From Clostridiales bacterium (GTDB lineage: Bacteria > Bacillota > Dehalobacteriia > UBA4068): 35,534 nucleotides of DNA. The first letter of the stretch is position 1. Each line of letters begins with the position of its first letter. A program made the position numbers and the translations under genes. Of the stretch, positions 1-8,090 are shown in pieces. Location of the stretch: NCBI GenBank assembly GCA_009783415.1, contig WRHF01000004.1, positions 1-35,534 on the forward strand, given 5' to 3'. Below the pieces are notes generated by a model that saw only the letters and a program-made list of their open reading frames with translations, did not search any database and was not told the origin of the DNA.

Positions 1-70
1 GAATGCGGGTAACTTTTCGCTTCGCGAAAAGTATTGAAACAAACAATTTGTTTTTTAGTTATGCTGACTT
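1..70 (+). repeat. Dispersed repeat family A, copy 1 (truncated by window edge)
   Basis: gaatgcgggtaacttttcgcttcgcgaaaagtattgaaacaaacaatttgttttttagtt; internal CTTTTCGC-TTC-GCGAAAAG hairpin. Confidence 0.85.
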
Positions 71-87
71 GGAGTGACTAACTAAGG

Positions 88-330
88 GAAAGGAGGGGTG
101 ATAAAAGGGAGAAGATTAAGGGAGAGGGGGGAGATTAAAAATAGAAAGAGATTAAGGGGATAGATTAGAGAGAGATCAAGGGGATAGATTAGGGAGAGTT
201 TAGGGAGAGAGATTAAGGGGATAGATTAAGGGGATAGATCAAGGAGAGAGATCAAGGGGATAGATTAGGGAGAGTTTAGGGAGAGAGATTAAGGGGATAG
301 ATCAAAGAGAGAGATCAAGGGGATAAATCA
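88..330. repeat. GA-rich tandem reiteration (gattaaggggatagat units with a 76-bp higher-order repeat)
   Basis: gatcaaggggatagattagggagagtttagggagagagattaaggggatagat occurs at about 174 and again at about 250. Confidence 0.9.
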
Positions 331-384
331 GTACTTATAGGGTACATCACACCTACTCTACTCCCTACTCCCTAACCTCCAACC

Positions 385-521
385 CCCAACCCGGATAAAC
401 CGGAAACCTTGAAAAGGCGATTATGTGTAGGTATCCGGCCAATGACTGCGTTTTCCAGGGCAGACACATGGGTCTGCCCCTACAGTTTTGCCATTTTGTG
501 CAGAATTCCGGTAGTTAGTAG
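385..521 (+). repeat. Dispersed repeat family B, copy 1, with REP-like palindrome 458-479
   Basis: aacccggataaaccgga...ttttgccattttgtgcagaattccggtagttagta; internal GGGCAGAC-acatgg-GTCTGCCC. Confidence 0.65.
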
Positions 522-580
522 CTAACCCCTAACCCAAACTCCCTACTCCCTCGCGGCGCAGCCGCCAAGGAGGAAATGGT

Positions 581-3500
581 ATGTCTAAAATAAAAAAGCT
601 GGCAGCGAGCTTGCTGATTACCCTTATGCTTTTAAGCATGCTGCCACTTAAGGCTTTGGCCGGGGAAGATTTGCCTCCGTTCAATGATGTGAATGGCAGG
701 GAGTATTTTGCCCAGGCAGCCGGAGCCCTGACCCGGTTGGGGATTTTACAGGGATACCCGGACGGCGCCTTCAAGGCAGCCCGAAATATCACCCGGACGG
801 AAATGGTCGTTATCATCATCAGAGCCCTGGGCTTGGAGGGTGAGGTAAAAGCCGGGCCTTTGACCACTGGATATAAGGATGTGGTTGCAGGCCATTGGGC
901 CGGCGCTTATATCAACAAAGCTGCCGAATTGAAAATCATCCAAGGTGATGGCAACGGCAAATTCCGTCCGGATGACAATGTTAAATATGAAGAAACTGTC
1001 AAAATAGTGGCCGAGGCAGTGGGCCTGGGCTCAGAAGCAACCGTTGCCGGCGGCTGGCCGGACGGTTATCTGAAAGTTGCCGGGGATAAAGGACTCTTGA
1101 AAAATGTCCCCGGGCAAAAAGGGGCGGCAGCAATCAGGGGCGCCGTAGCCCTTATGGTTTATCAAGCCTTGTGCAGTCAGGTCAAGGCCCCGACTGCTTC
1201 TCTGGTAGAAGGCAGCTATCCTACCACCCAAAAAGTAACGCTGAGTACCCAAACAGCAGAGGCCAAGATCTATTATACCCTGGATGGCAGCGAACCCGGC
1301 CTTAACAGTACGGAATACAAAACAGAAATCACCGTGGATAAAACCCTTGCTTTGAAGGCTATAAGCGTAAAATCCGGAGCTTTTAACAGCCAGGTCTTTA
1401 CTGCCCAATATGCGATCGGAGCTGATCCCCCGGCTCCCGATGATGGCGGCGGTAACGGCGGCAGCGGCGGAGGGGGCGGAGGCGGTGATGGCGGCAATGG
1501 CGGCGGCGGAGGAACAACTACCTATTATTCAGTCAGCTTTGAGAGTAATGGCGGCAGCACCCTCGCCAAGCAATCTGTAATTGCCGGAGCAAAAGCCATC
1601 AAGCCGGCCGACCCGGCCAAACCCGGCTCTGTTTTCGGAGGATGGTTCACAGACCTGGAGTTAAGTAAAGGATTCGATTTTGCCGCCCCGATTATACATG
1701 ATATCACTCTTTATGCCAAATGGGCGGATCTTCCTCGAGATCCTGATCTGCCCACAGAAAATCCCAGAATCAAAATAGTGACCGATTTCCCTGAGGGGAA
1801 AACCACCCAAGCCGCTTTTGACATAGTATATACCGCTGTGGCCAGCCTGGGCGCGGAAATTGAAGAGGTTTCTTACAGGATAAATGGCGGCGCCCCGGAT
1901 TATCTCTATTTGCGGGGAGGCAATGGGATCAGCCCCAAAGGCAGCATTGGTTTCGGCAGGGTCTTTCCCGTCCCCGGCAAAAACAAAATCGTCTTCACGA
2001 TCAAAGACACTGCCGGAAAAAGCGCCGGCTTTGAGGTAAGCACAACTCCCGATTATGATTTTGGTAATCTGCCCACAGAGTACGACGAGGAAGCATTTAC
2101 AGTCTTTGCCAAAGAAGGCATCAGGGCGGATCAGGTATCCGCAGCAGTTAAGGAAACGAACGGCAGAATCACAGGACAGATATATGCCATCGGACTATAT
2201 TACATAGCTGTCCCCGGAAGCAAAGAAGCCTTTCTAAAAAAATACCCCGACCTATTTGAATTTGCCTATGCAGAAGATAACCTTTACTGCACCGCGGTAA
2301 TAAAAAAAGAAAGACACGAAGCGTCAACAAATAAAAAACAAATCGACCCCAACTCAACACTCAACACTCAAAACTCAAAACTTGGACTGCAAAGCAGTCC
2401 AACGGAAGAGGGTCCGCTCAAGGGAGGGGCTGTCAAATCCCGGATGGACTGGGATATTATAGGTCCGCTGATCGGCGGCGCTGTCCATACCCAAGACCCC
2501 TGGTGGGACAGGGAATATCAATGGGGTGTGGATGCCATCAAAGTTCCGGATGTTTGGAGCAGCTATGGCTACCGCCTCCGGGATATTAAAATCGGGGCGG
2601 GCGACACCGGTTTTCGCCTCAGCCATGAGGATCTGCAGCTGACGGAAAGCAATATTATCAACCGTCCCCGCACCGCAGACGACGACCACGGCACCCATGT
2701 GATGGGGACAATAGGGGCGATCCATAATAATAAGCTGGGTTTGGCCGGGACAAAGGATTTCAACCGGGCTGATTTGTACGGTTATGATGTTTGTGATGCC
2801 GGCCCTGAGGCTGCCTGTGATGAAGGCCTGATCGATGGCCTGATCTGGAATGTGCTGAATGGGGCAAAAATAATCAATTTCAGCTTTGGTTACCTAGCCG
2901 GCAAGGACCCCACCAAGGAACAGCAGCAGTTCTATGGAACAGTGATTCAACGCCTGCTGGATTTGGGTTATGACTTTGTGATCGTCAATTCTGCCGGTAA
3001 TGCCCAGACAGATGCCGGTCAAAACGGGGTTTTTCTCTGCGTGACCGATCCCAAGCTTCAGGAACGGATCATTGCCGTAGGGGCTACAGATCCCTGGGGC
3101 CGCATGGCATATTTTTCCAATTATGGCCCGCGGATAGATGTTGTGGCCCCCGGCATGAAAATTTATAGCAGCGTAGCCCATAATAACGGCAGAGATTCCA
3201 ATAGCAGCTATGAATACTATGACGGTACATCAATGTCTGCCCCTCATGTGGTAGGTGTAGCAGCCCTGGTTTGGTCTGCCAATCCCGGTCTCAAGGGAAC
3301 TCAGGTCAAGCAGATCATCAAGGATTCGGCCCAGGATTATGGGCGCATTGTCCGGGAAACCAGGTCTTATCTGCCCGAAGCCCAGGGAATGACCTATTAT
3401 CAGATCAATGCCAAGGCAGCGGTAGATCTGGCCCTGGGCCAAATGCCGGAAATAGCGAGAGGAGTGATCCGCGGCCAGGTGGCCGGGGTCGATGAAGCTC

Positions 3501-4522
3501 AAATCTATATGTGGAAGGGCAGCCCCCTTGGCAATGCCGAGTTGGAACTGCGGCTGGAAGCAAACGGACCAGTATTGGCAAGAGCCGCGACCGATAAACA
3601 CGGCGACTATGTAATAAATAATATCCGGGAAGGCCTCTATTATCTGGAAGCCTCCGCCCCGGGTTATATTTCCGAAACCATGCTGGTAGATGTTTCAGGC
3701 GATAGTTATCAAATAATTGGCCTTGTCCCGGAAAAAACGGAGCCTTGCCTATTCAAAGGCAAGATCAAAAATGCTGCTACGGGGCTCCCCGTAACCGGGA
3801 AGGTAGATCTTACTTTTTATAGGGTCGCTGATTCCGACCTGCTGGCTGAAGCGCCGGTTGCCGCCCGGATCACTGCCGCCAACGGAGAATTCAGCTTGGA
3901 GCTTCCGCCGGGCAGCTATATAGTGGAATATAGCGGCAAAGGTTACTATCCCGCCAGTATTCTCTTTTATGCCCTGGGCGGGCAAGTATTTAACGGGGAT
4001 CTGCGGATCCAGTCCTGGTATGATTTTGAGGATCCCCAAATCAGCATAGAAGTGACCTGGGCCGAGGGCAGCCTGGATCTGGATGCTCACCTGATCTGCC
4101 CCCGCTTTGCAGGGGATAGTTTCCATCTTTGGTATTGGGATAATATGTTTTTTGAATATGGGACCATAGATGGCTACTATAAAAATATCCTCTATGCCAC
4201 GTTGTGGGCCGACGGAGCTGTCGGGGCAGCCAGGGAAGATGTAGATATTTATCACCTGAAAGAGGGCAGATACGATTATTATCTGCAGGACTATTCCCAT
4301 TGGGATGAAATAAACAGCATGTTTTTAGCCGGGTCCGAAGCGGTGGTGAACGTCTTTGAGAAAAACGGAGAATTACTGGCTAGCTTTGGGGTTCCGGTGA
4401 CTGAGCCGGGCAGTATTTGGCATGTTTTCTCCCTAGAGGTCAAAGGCGGTAAATACAGCATTGTCCCGGTAAATAAGATGATGAACGAGCCAACCCAGTC
4501 CGAGGATGTGGGTAAACGCTAG
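581..4522 (+). CDS. Secreted SLH-domain S8 (subtilisin-like) serine protease, multidomain
   Basis: Signal peptide MSKIKKLAASLLITLMLLSMLPLKALAG; about three SLH repeats (FNDV..YPDGAFKAARNITRTEM, YKDV..GKFRPDDNVKYEE); chitobiase-like YYTLDGSEP; Gly-rich linker; InlB-B type repeat (VSFESNGGSTL...GGWFTD...LYAKW); S8 triad motifs GDTGF, DDDHGTHVMGTIG, GTSMSAPHVVG; carboxypeptidase-regulatory-like repeats; AAGGAGG RBS. Confidence 0.93.
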   Translation: MSKIKKLAASLLITLMLLSMLPLKALAGEDLPPFNDVNGREYFAQAAGALTRLGILQGYPDGAFKAARNITRTEMVVIIIRALGLEGEVKAGPLTTGYKDVVAGHWAGAYINKAAELKIIQGDGNGKFRPDDNVKYEETVKIVAEAVGLGSEATVAGGWPDGYLKVAGDKGLLKNVPGQKGAAAIRGAVALMVYQALCSQVKAPTASLVEGSYPTTQKVTLSTQTAEAKIYYTLDGSEPGLNSTEYKTEITVDKTLALKAISVKSGAFNSQVFTAQYAIGADPPAPDDGGGNGGSGGGGGGGDGGNGGGGGTTTYYSVSFESNGGSTLAKQSVIAGAKAIKPADPAKPGSVFGGWFTDLELSKGFDFAAPIIHDITLYAKWADLPRDPDLPTENPRIKIVTDFPEGKTTQAAFDIVYTAVASLGAEIEEVSYRINGGAPDYLYLRGGNGISPKGSIGFGRVFPVPGKNKIVFTIKDTAGKSAGFEVSTTPDYDFGNLPTEYDEEAFTVFAKEGIRADQVSAAVKETNGRITGQIYAIGLYYIAVPGSKEAFLKKYPDLFEFAYAEDNLYCTAVIKKERHEASTNKKQIDPNSTLNTQNSKLGLQSSPTEEGPLKGGAVKSRMDWDIIGPLIGGAVHTQDPWWDREYQWGVDAIKVPDVWSSYGYRLRDIKIGAGDTGFRLSHEDLQLTESNIINRPRTADDDHGTHVMGTIGAIHNNKLGLAGTKDFNRADLYGYDVCDAGPEAACDEGLIDGLIWNVLNGAKIINFSFGYLAGKDPTKEQQQFYGTVIQRLLDLGYDFVIVNSAGNAQTDAGQNGVFLCVTDPKLQERIIAVGATDPWGRMAYFSNYGPRIDVVAPGMKIYSSVAHNNGRDSNSSYEYYDGTSMSAPHVVGVAALVWSANPGLKGTQVKQIIKDSAQDYGRIVRETRSYLPEAQGMTYYQINAKAAVDLALGQMPEIARGVIRGQVAGVDEAQIYMWKGSPLGNAELELRLEANGPVLARAATDKHGDYVINNIREGLYYLEASAPGYISETMLVDVSGDSYQIIGLVPEKTEPCLFKGKIKNAATGLPVTGKVDLTFYRVADSDLLAEAPVAARITAANGEFSLELPPGSYIVEYSGKGYYPASILFYALGGQVFNGDLRIQSWYDFEDPQISIEVTWAEGSLDLDAHLICPRFAGDSFHLWYWDNMFFEYGTIDGYYKNILYATLWADGAVGAAREDVDIYHLKEGRYDYYLQDYSHWDEINSMFLAGSEAVVNVFEKNGELLASFGVPVTEPGSIWHVFSLEVKGGKYSIVPVNKMMNEPTQSEDVGKR
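2348..2404 (-). repeat. Hairpin + 7-nt reiteration element inside the protease CDS
   Basis: caactcaacactcaacactcaaaactcaaaacttggactgcaaagcagtccaa; hairpin GGACTGC-AAA-GCAGTCC. Confidence 0.75.
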
Positions 4523-4615
4523 AGCGGCTTTTGGCCGCAAGTATTCAGAAATCAGAATGCGGGTAATTTTTTGCTCCGCGGCAACTATTGGTGCAAACAA
4601 CTTGTTTTTTATTGA
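4523..4615 (+). repeat. Dispersed repeat family A, copy 2, right after the protease stop
   Basis: agcggcttttggccgcaagtattcagaaatcagaatgcgggtaa...actattggtgcaaacaacttgttttttatt. Confidence 0.85.
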
Positions 4616-4644
4616 CACTTTGTGTCTTATAGGTGCTAAGAGAT

Positions 4645-4711
4645 AATAAATCAATAGTTTTTGGAATCTTTTCCAAAAACTATTGATTTATTTATTGTTT
4701 TTGGATATAAT
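4645..4711 (+). promoter_or_regulatory. 22-bp perfect palindrome overlapping a sigma70-like promoter of the first AAA_14 ATPase
   Basis: Arms 4645-4666 and 4671-4692 (loop TCTT); TTGATT (4683-4688) - 17 bp - TATAAT (4706-4711), so the -35 lies in the right arm. Confidence 0.7.
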
Positions 4712-4734
4712 AACTGTGTGAGAGGAGGAGTATA

Positions 4735-5931
4735 ATGATTGAACGCAAAGAATATATGAACAGGCTGATCGGTTATCGCGACAAGCAGGTGATCAAAATT
4801 ATTACCGGGATCCGGCGTTGCGGAAAATCCACACTGCTCTTTATGTATCAGCAATACTTATTAAAAGGCGGTGTGGAGACGGGAAATATCATTACGATCA
4901 ACTTCGAGGATTATGACAACCGGAGCCTATGTGATCCGGGGGTGTTGCACGACTACATTAAATCGCACATGGCAGCAAAAGGCAGAACCTATGTGTTTTT
5001 GGACGAAATTCAGAATGTTCCGGAGTTTCAACGGGTGGTAGATAGTCTGTATCTGCGTAAAAATCTGGACATATATCTGACTGGCTCCAATGCCTGGCTT
5101 CTCTCCGGAGACCTGGCTACGCTGCTCTCCGGTCGCTATGTGGAGATAGAGATGCTTCCGCTCTCCTTTCGGGAGTATGTTTCAGTTGTTGGCGCGGATG
5201 ATCTCTCGCGTAAATATATTGAGTATTTGGAAAATAGTTCCTTTCCGGGTGCGCTTGAATTTTTGGGTAATCAAAAGCATATCAGCGGATACCTGCAAGG
5301 TGTTTACGATTCGGTCGTACTCAAGGATGTTGTAGGCAGATACAGAATCCCGGATACCATGATGCTGGAAAGCCTGGTACGTTTCGCCTTTGATAATATC
5401 GGCAGCCAGCTTTCTACCAAAAGCATCAGTAACACCATGAATGCCGACAGCCGGAAAATTGATGTAAAAACTGTGGAACGGTATCTTAAGGCGCTGATGG
5501 ACAGCTTCATACTCTATCAAGCCAAGCGGTACAATATCAAAGGAAAACAGTATCTAAAAACGCTGGAGAAGTACTACGCTGTTGATATTGGTATGCGCTA
5601 TCTGCTGCTGGGCAAACGCGGTCTTGATGTGGGTCATATTTTGGAAAATGTAGTTTATCTGGAATTGCTCCGGCGGGGGTATCAGGTGTATGTCGGAAAG
5701 GTTGATGAGTTGGAGGTTGATTTTGTCGCCATGGATCAATCCGGGCGGTCATATTTCCAGGTGGCGGCAACGGTTAGGGAACAGACGACGCTGGAGCGTG
5801 AACTTGCGCCGCTAAAAAAAATATCCGATCACTATCCGAAGTATATCCTGACCTTGGATGAAGATCCTGAGGCCGATTATGAAGGAATCCGGAAGATTCG
5901 GGTACTGGACTGGTTGCTGGGCAATCCCTAA
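4735..5931 (+). CDS. ATP-binding protein, AAA_14 / DUF4143 family
   Basis: Walker A GIRRCGKSTLL, Walker B YVFLDEIQ, LTGSNAWLLSGDLATLLSGRYVEIEMLPLSFREY motif, C-terminal nuclease-like ELEVDFVA; RBS GAGGAGG. Confidence 0.92.
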   Translation: MIERKEYMNRLIGYRDKQVIKIITGIRRCGKSTLLFMYQQYLLKGGVETGNIITINFEDYDNRSLCDPGVLHDYIKSHMAAKGRTYVFLDEIQNVPEFQRVVDSLYLRKNLDIYLTGSNAWLLSGDLATLLSGRYVEIEMLPLSFREYVSVVGADDLSRKYIEYLENSSFPGALEFLGNQKHISGYLQGVYDSVVLKDVVGRYRIPDTMMLESLVRFAFDNIGSQLSTKSISNTMNADSRKIDVKTVERYLKALMDSFILYQAKRYNIKGKQYLKTLEKYYAVDIGMRYLLLGKRGLDVGHILENVVYLELLRRGYQVYVGKVDELEVDFVAMDQSGRSYFQVAATVREQTTLERELAPLKKISDHYPKYILTLDEDPEADYEGIRKIRVLDWLLGNP

Positions 5932-6022
5932 CCCGGACAAGCCGGAGTGTTGAGTTTTGAGTAGGAGCAGGAATACGGCGGCACGAAAATTTGCCATTTT
6001 ACGCAGAGTTTCGGGAGTAAGT
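5928..6022 (+). repeat. Dispersed repeat family B, copy 2, at the stop of the first AAA_14 ATPase
   Basis: aacccggacaagccgga...tttgccattttacgcagagtttcgggagtaagt shares both ends with 385-521 but has a different middle. Confidence 0.65.
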
Positions 6023-6087
6023 GCTTAAGAATTGTAAGAACATCATAGATTTTTTGCTGTCTGAATAAAACAAACGGAGGGAAGTTT

Positions 6088-6328
6088 ATGGAACCCACGG
6101 CTCTATTAGAAAAAATTGAACCTTATCCTAGTTAATAAGGGGTATCAAATCATATCTATCCCGCCGGCACTGCGAGTGGAATATATAGGCGCTTTACAGA
6201 TGGCCCAGAGAAGTGAGGATCCGAGCGATAAAGCATTTATTCAGCTTATCGCAGAATGTGAGATTGAAGCCCAGAGGGATTATTGCCGGATGTTCCGAAT
6301 CGAACTGCCGAAGAAAAATAACGATTAG
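6088..6328 (+). pseudogene. Fic-family protein remnant (N-terminal tip fused out of frame to C-terminal tail; Fic core missing)
   Basis: RBS GGAGGG plus ATG at 6088 gives MEPTALLEKIEPYPS*; the other frame gives NLILVNKGYQIISIPPALRVEYIGALQMAQ...FIQLIAECEIEAQRDYCRMF, which resembles the Fic C-terminal tail. No HPFxxGNG core. Confidence 0.6.
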
Positions 6329-6349
6329 TAGCTTACGGACAAAGCAAGT

Positions 6350-6448
6350 TAAAATAAAACAAGAATTTTGTTCAATCCTTTTCGTGGAGCGAAAAGTTAC
6401 CCGCATTCTGATTTCTGAATCCTGAATCCTTGCGGTCGAAGACCGCAA
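6350..6448 (-). repeat. Dispersed repeat family A, copy 3, right after the ParB-domain gene stop
   Basis: Reverse complement: ttgcggtcttcgaccgcaaggattcaggattcagaaatcagaatgcgggtaacttttcgctccacgaaaaggattgaacaaaattcttgtttt. Confidence 0.88.
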
Positions 6449-7255
6449 CTACATCTGACTGTACAGTTCTTCAAGCTTATCAATATGGGCTCTAAGCACA
6501 GTTTTTATTTCTGTATTATCACTATTTTTTGTGAGTTTTCTCAGACCTGAATAGAAACTTTCTGCTATTTTCATGATTTCTGTATCCACAGTCTTTGCGC
6601 CTGCCTGCGTTTCCTGTTTTATCTTTTTATATGTGCCATCTTCGATCTTTGCAGCAAGCTCAGAGATTTCCTCATTCGACCTGCCGGTCAAGGTTTCCAA
6701 ATCCTTCTTGTTGATACTCGTCTCCCCGGAGAGGATTTTTCTTTTTGCCTCCGGTGAATTCTCACCTATTAAGTCGATTGCCTCGGCAAGTTTTGCGTCA
6801 CGTATAATTGTGTCACGAGATACTTTATATTCCTTTGCAAGGTGGCTTGCTGTTGAGCCCGAGTGAAAAGTTGCATTTTGCAACTTTTCACTTTCCTGCG
6901 AATATTGGTTGTTTGTGCCTTGTATTTTTTTATCTGCTTTGTAATGCAAGCCGCGATAGTGGCTGAGCTGGATTTGGGAAAGATTGCGCCGGGATACCTG
7001 GTTGGAGATGATCCAGATAAGAGCTTCTTCTCTGGAGCCAAATTCCTTGTCAACCGTGGTGAACGGGATCTCATGCTCTAGGCAAATAGTATATCTGTTA
7101 TGACCGTCGATTAGAATGCCATTCCAGAGGACTATGGCGTCCCTGCAGCCATTTTGCAGCAGATTTTCTTCCAACGCCAAATAGGTTCTCGGGTCAAGCG
7201 CAGGTAGTAAGCTTTTAAATTCTTCGTCAATGATTATCTCTTGCACTATACGCAC
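6449..7255 (-). CDS. ParB N-terminal-like domain protein
   Basis: ILIDGHNRYTICLEHEIPF, EEALIWIISNQVSRRNLSQIQLSHYRG and GSTASHLAKEYKVSRDTIIRD are typical of ParB/Spo0J-like domain plus HTH. Apparent GTG start. Confidence 0.85.
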   Translation of the reverse strand: MRIVQEIIIDEEFKSLLPALDPRTYLALEENLLQNGCRDAIVLWNGILIDGHNRYTICLEHEIPFTTVDKEFGSREEALIWIISNQVSRRNLSQIQLSHYRGLHYKADKKIQGTNNQYSQESEKLQNATFHSGSTASHLAKEYKVSRDTIIRDAKLAEAIDLIGENSPEAKRKILSGETSINKKDLETLTGRSNEEISELAAKIEDGTYKKIKQETQAGAKTVDTEIMKIAESFYSGLRKLTKNSDNTEIKTVLRAHIDKLEELYSQM

Positions 7256-7390
7256 CGCCTTCTTTGTTTTTTAGCAGTTTTTTTGCATGTCGCAAATGCA
7301 ACGGTAGATCAAGCCGTTGTTGCTGCTTTTGGGTTTTATTATAACATTTTGGCTGATGCTTGTATAGTCCGGAACAATATCCAAAAATGA

Positions 7391-7430
7391 GGCAGTGGAG
7401 AGACCTCTAAAACTCTCCACTGCCTTTTAT
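7391..7430. terminator. Intrinsic terminator-like hairpin
   Basis: ggcagtggagag-acctctaaaa-ctctccactgcc-tttt: 12-bp perfect stem then T run. Confidence 0.75.
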
Positions 7431-7628
7431 GCTGGGGTGACTATTTTCAAAATCAATGCCGCAACTATTTTTTATTTTATTTATATCAACGCCAAGAGAG
7501 GAGGGATGCTTTCCCCTGCTTTCGCAGGGGAAAGCCAGTATGAAAAAAGATTTATTGCTTGCCTTGCCTTGGCCTGGAAGATTCTTGCTTGTCCAACCCG
7601 AACTTCTTATACCATTATTATCCATCAT
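7407..7628 (-). CDS. Small ORF, possible gene remnant or short regulated peptide
   Basis: Good RBS on the minus strand (AAAGGAGAAAAATGATGGAT), palindrome cluster just upstream (7646-7746) and a terminator-like hairpin at its 3' end (7391-7430). No recognised homology. Confidence 0.25.
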   Translation of the reverse strand: MMDNNGIRSSGWTSKNLPGQGKASNKSFFILAFPCESRGKHPSSLGVDINKIKNSCGIDFENSHPSIKGSGEF

Positions 7629-7645
7629 TTTTCTCCTTTTGACAA

Positions 7646-7746
7646 GTGACTAAAGTCACAAAATATATATGACTTTAGTCACAATTTTTCCAGCCAAAAC
7701 CATAATTTTATATGACATCAGTCATGCTCCTATATGACTGATGTCA
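7646..7746. promoter_or_regulatory. Cluster of four TGACNNNNGTCA palindromes
   Basis: GTGACTAAAGTCAC (7646), TGACTTTAGTCA (7670), TGACATCAGTCA (7713), TGACTGATGTCA (7735). Confidence 0.75.
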
Positions 7747-7930
7747 TGCTCTACCCGTTTGAGCTGGCATTTTATGACAAAGGTTATTCCCTTTCTTCCA
7801 GTAATTACCAGATTTGAGGGCATAGCAAAATATTGGTGTTATTGGTGGAATCCACTTGCCTAAATTTTATGCTCAAAAACCCCGGAAAAGACCAGAAAAA
7901 GGAGAAAAAAGGGAAATAATGTTAAATTGA

Positions 7931-7959
7931 TTGTTGCCAGGGTCGGAATGTGATATATT
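7931..7959 (+). promoter_or_regulatory. Candidate sigma70-like promoter of the TIR gene
   Basis: TTGTTG - 17 bp - TATATT, giving a 5' UTR of roughly 120 nt. Confidence 0.35.
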
Positions 7960-8090
7960 GTTGTGTGCCGAGGACCATGAATCACCTCAATATATAAGCA
8001 TGGTGATATGAGTAAAGAGACAAAGAGATGTCCTGTCCCGGCAGTCAAACAAAGACAGCCGGTTATTAATTTGGTTTGGGGGAAATGAAC

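Noticed and set aside
88-330. CRISPR array
   Set aside because: Repeats are nested and degenerate without unique spacers or cas genes.
3749-4300. 183-aa minus ORF within the protease gene
   Set aside because: Antisense shadow of the long, domain-rich + strand CDS.
7395-7653. 84-aa and 65-aa hydrophobic + strand ORFs
   Set aside because: They begin in or beside a terminator hairpin and lack an RBS; low confidence as proteins.
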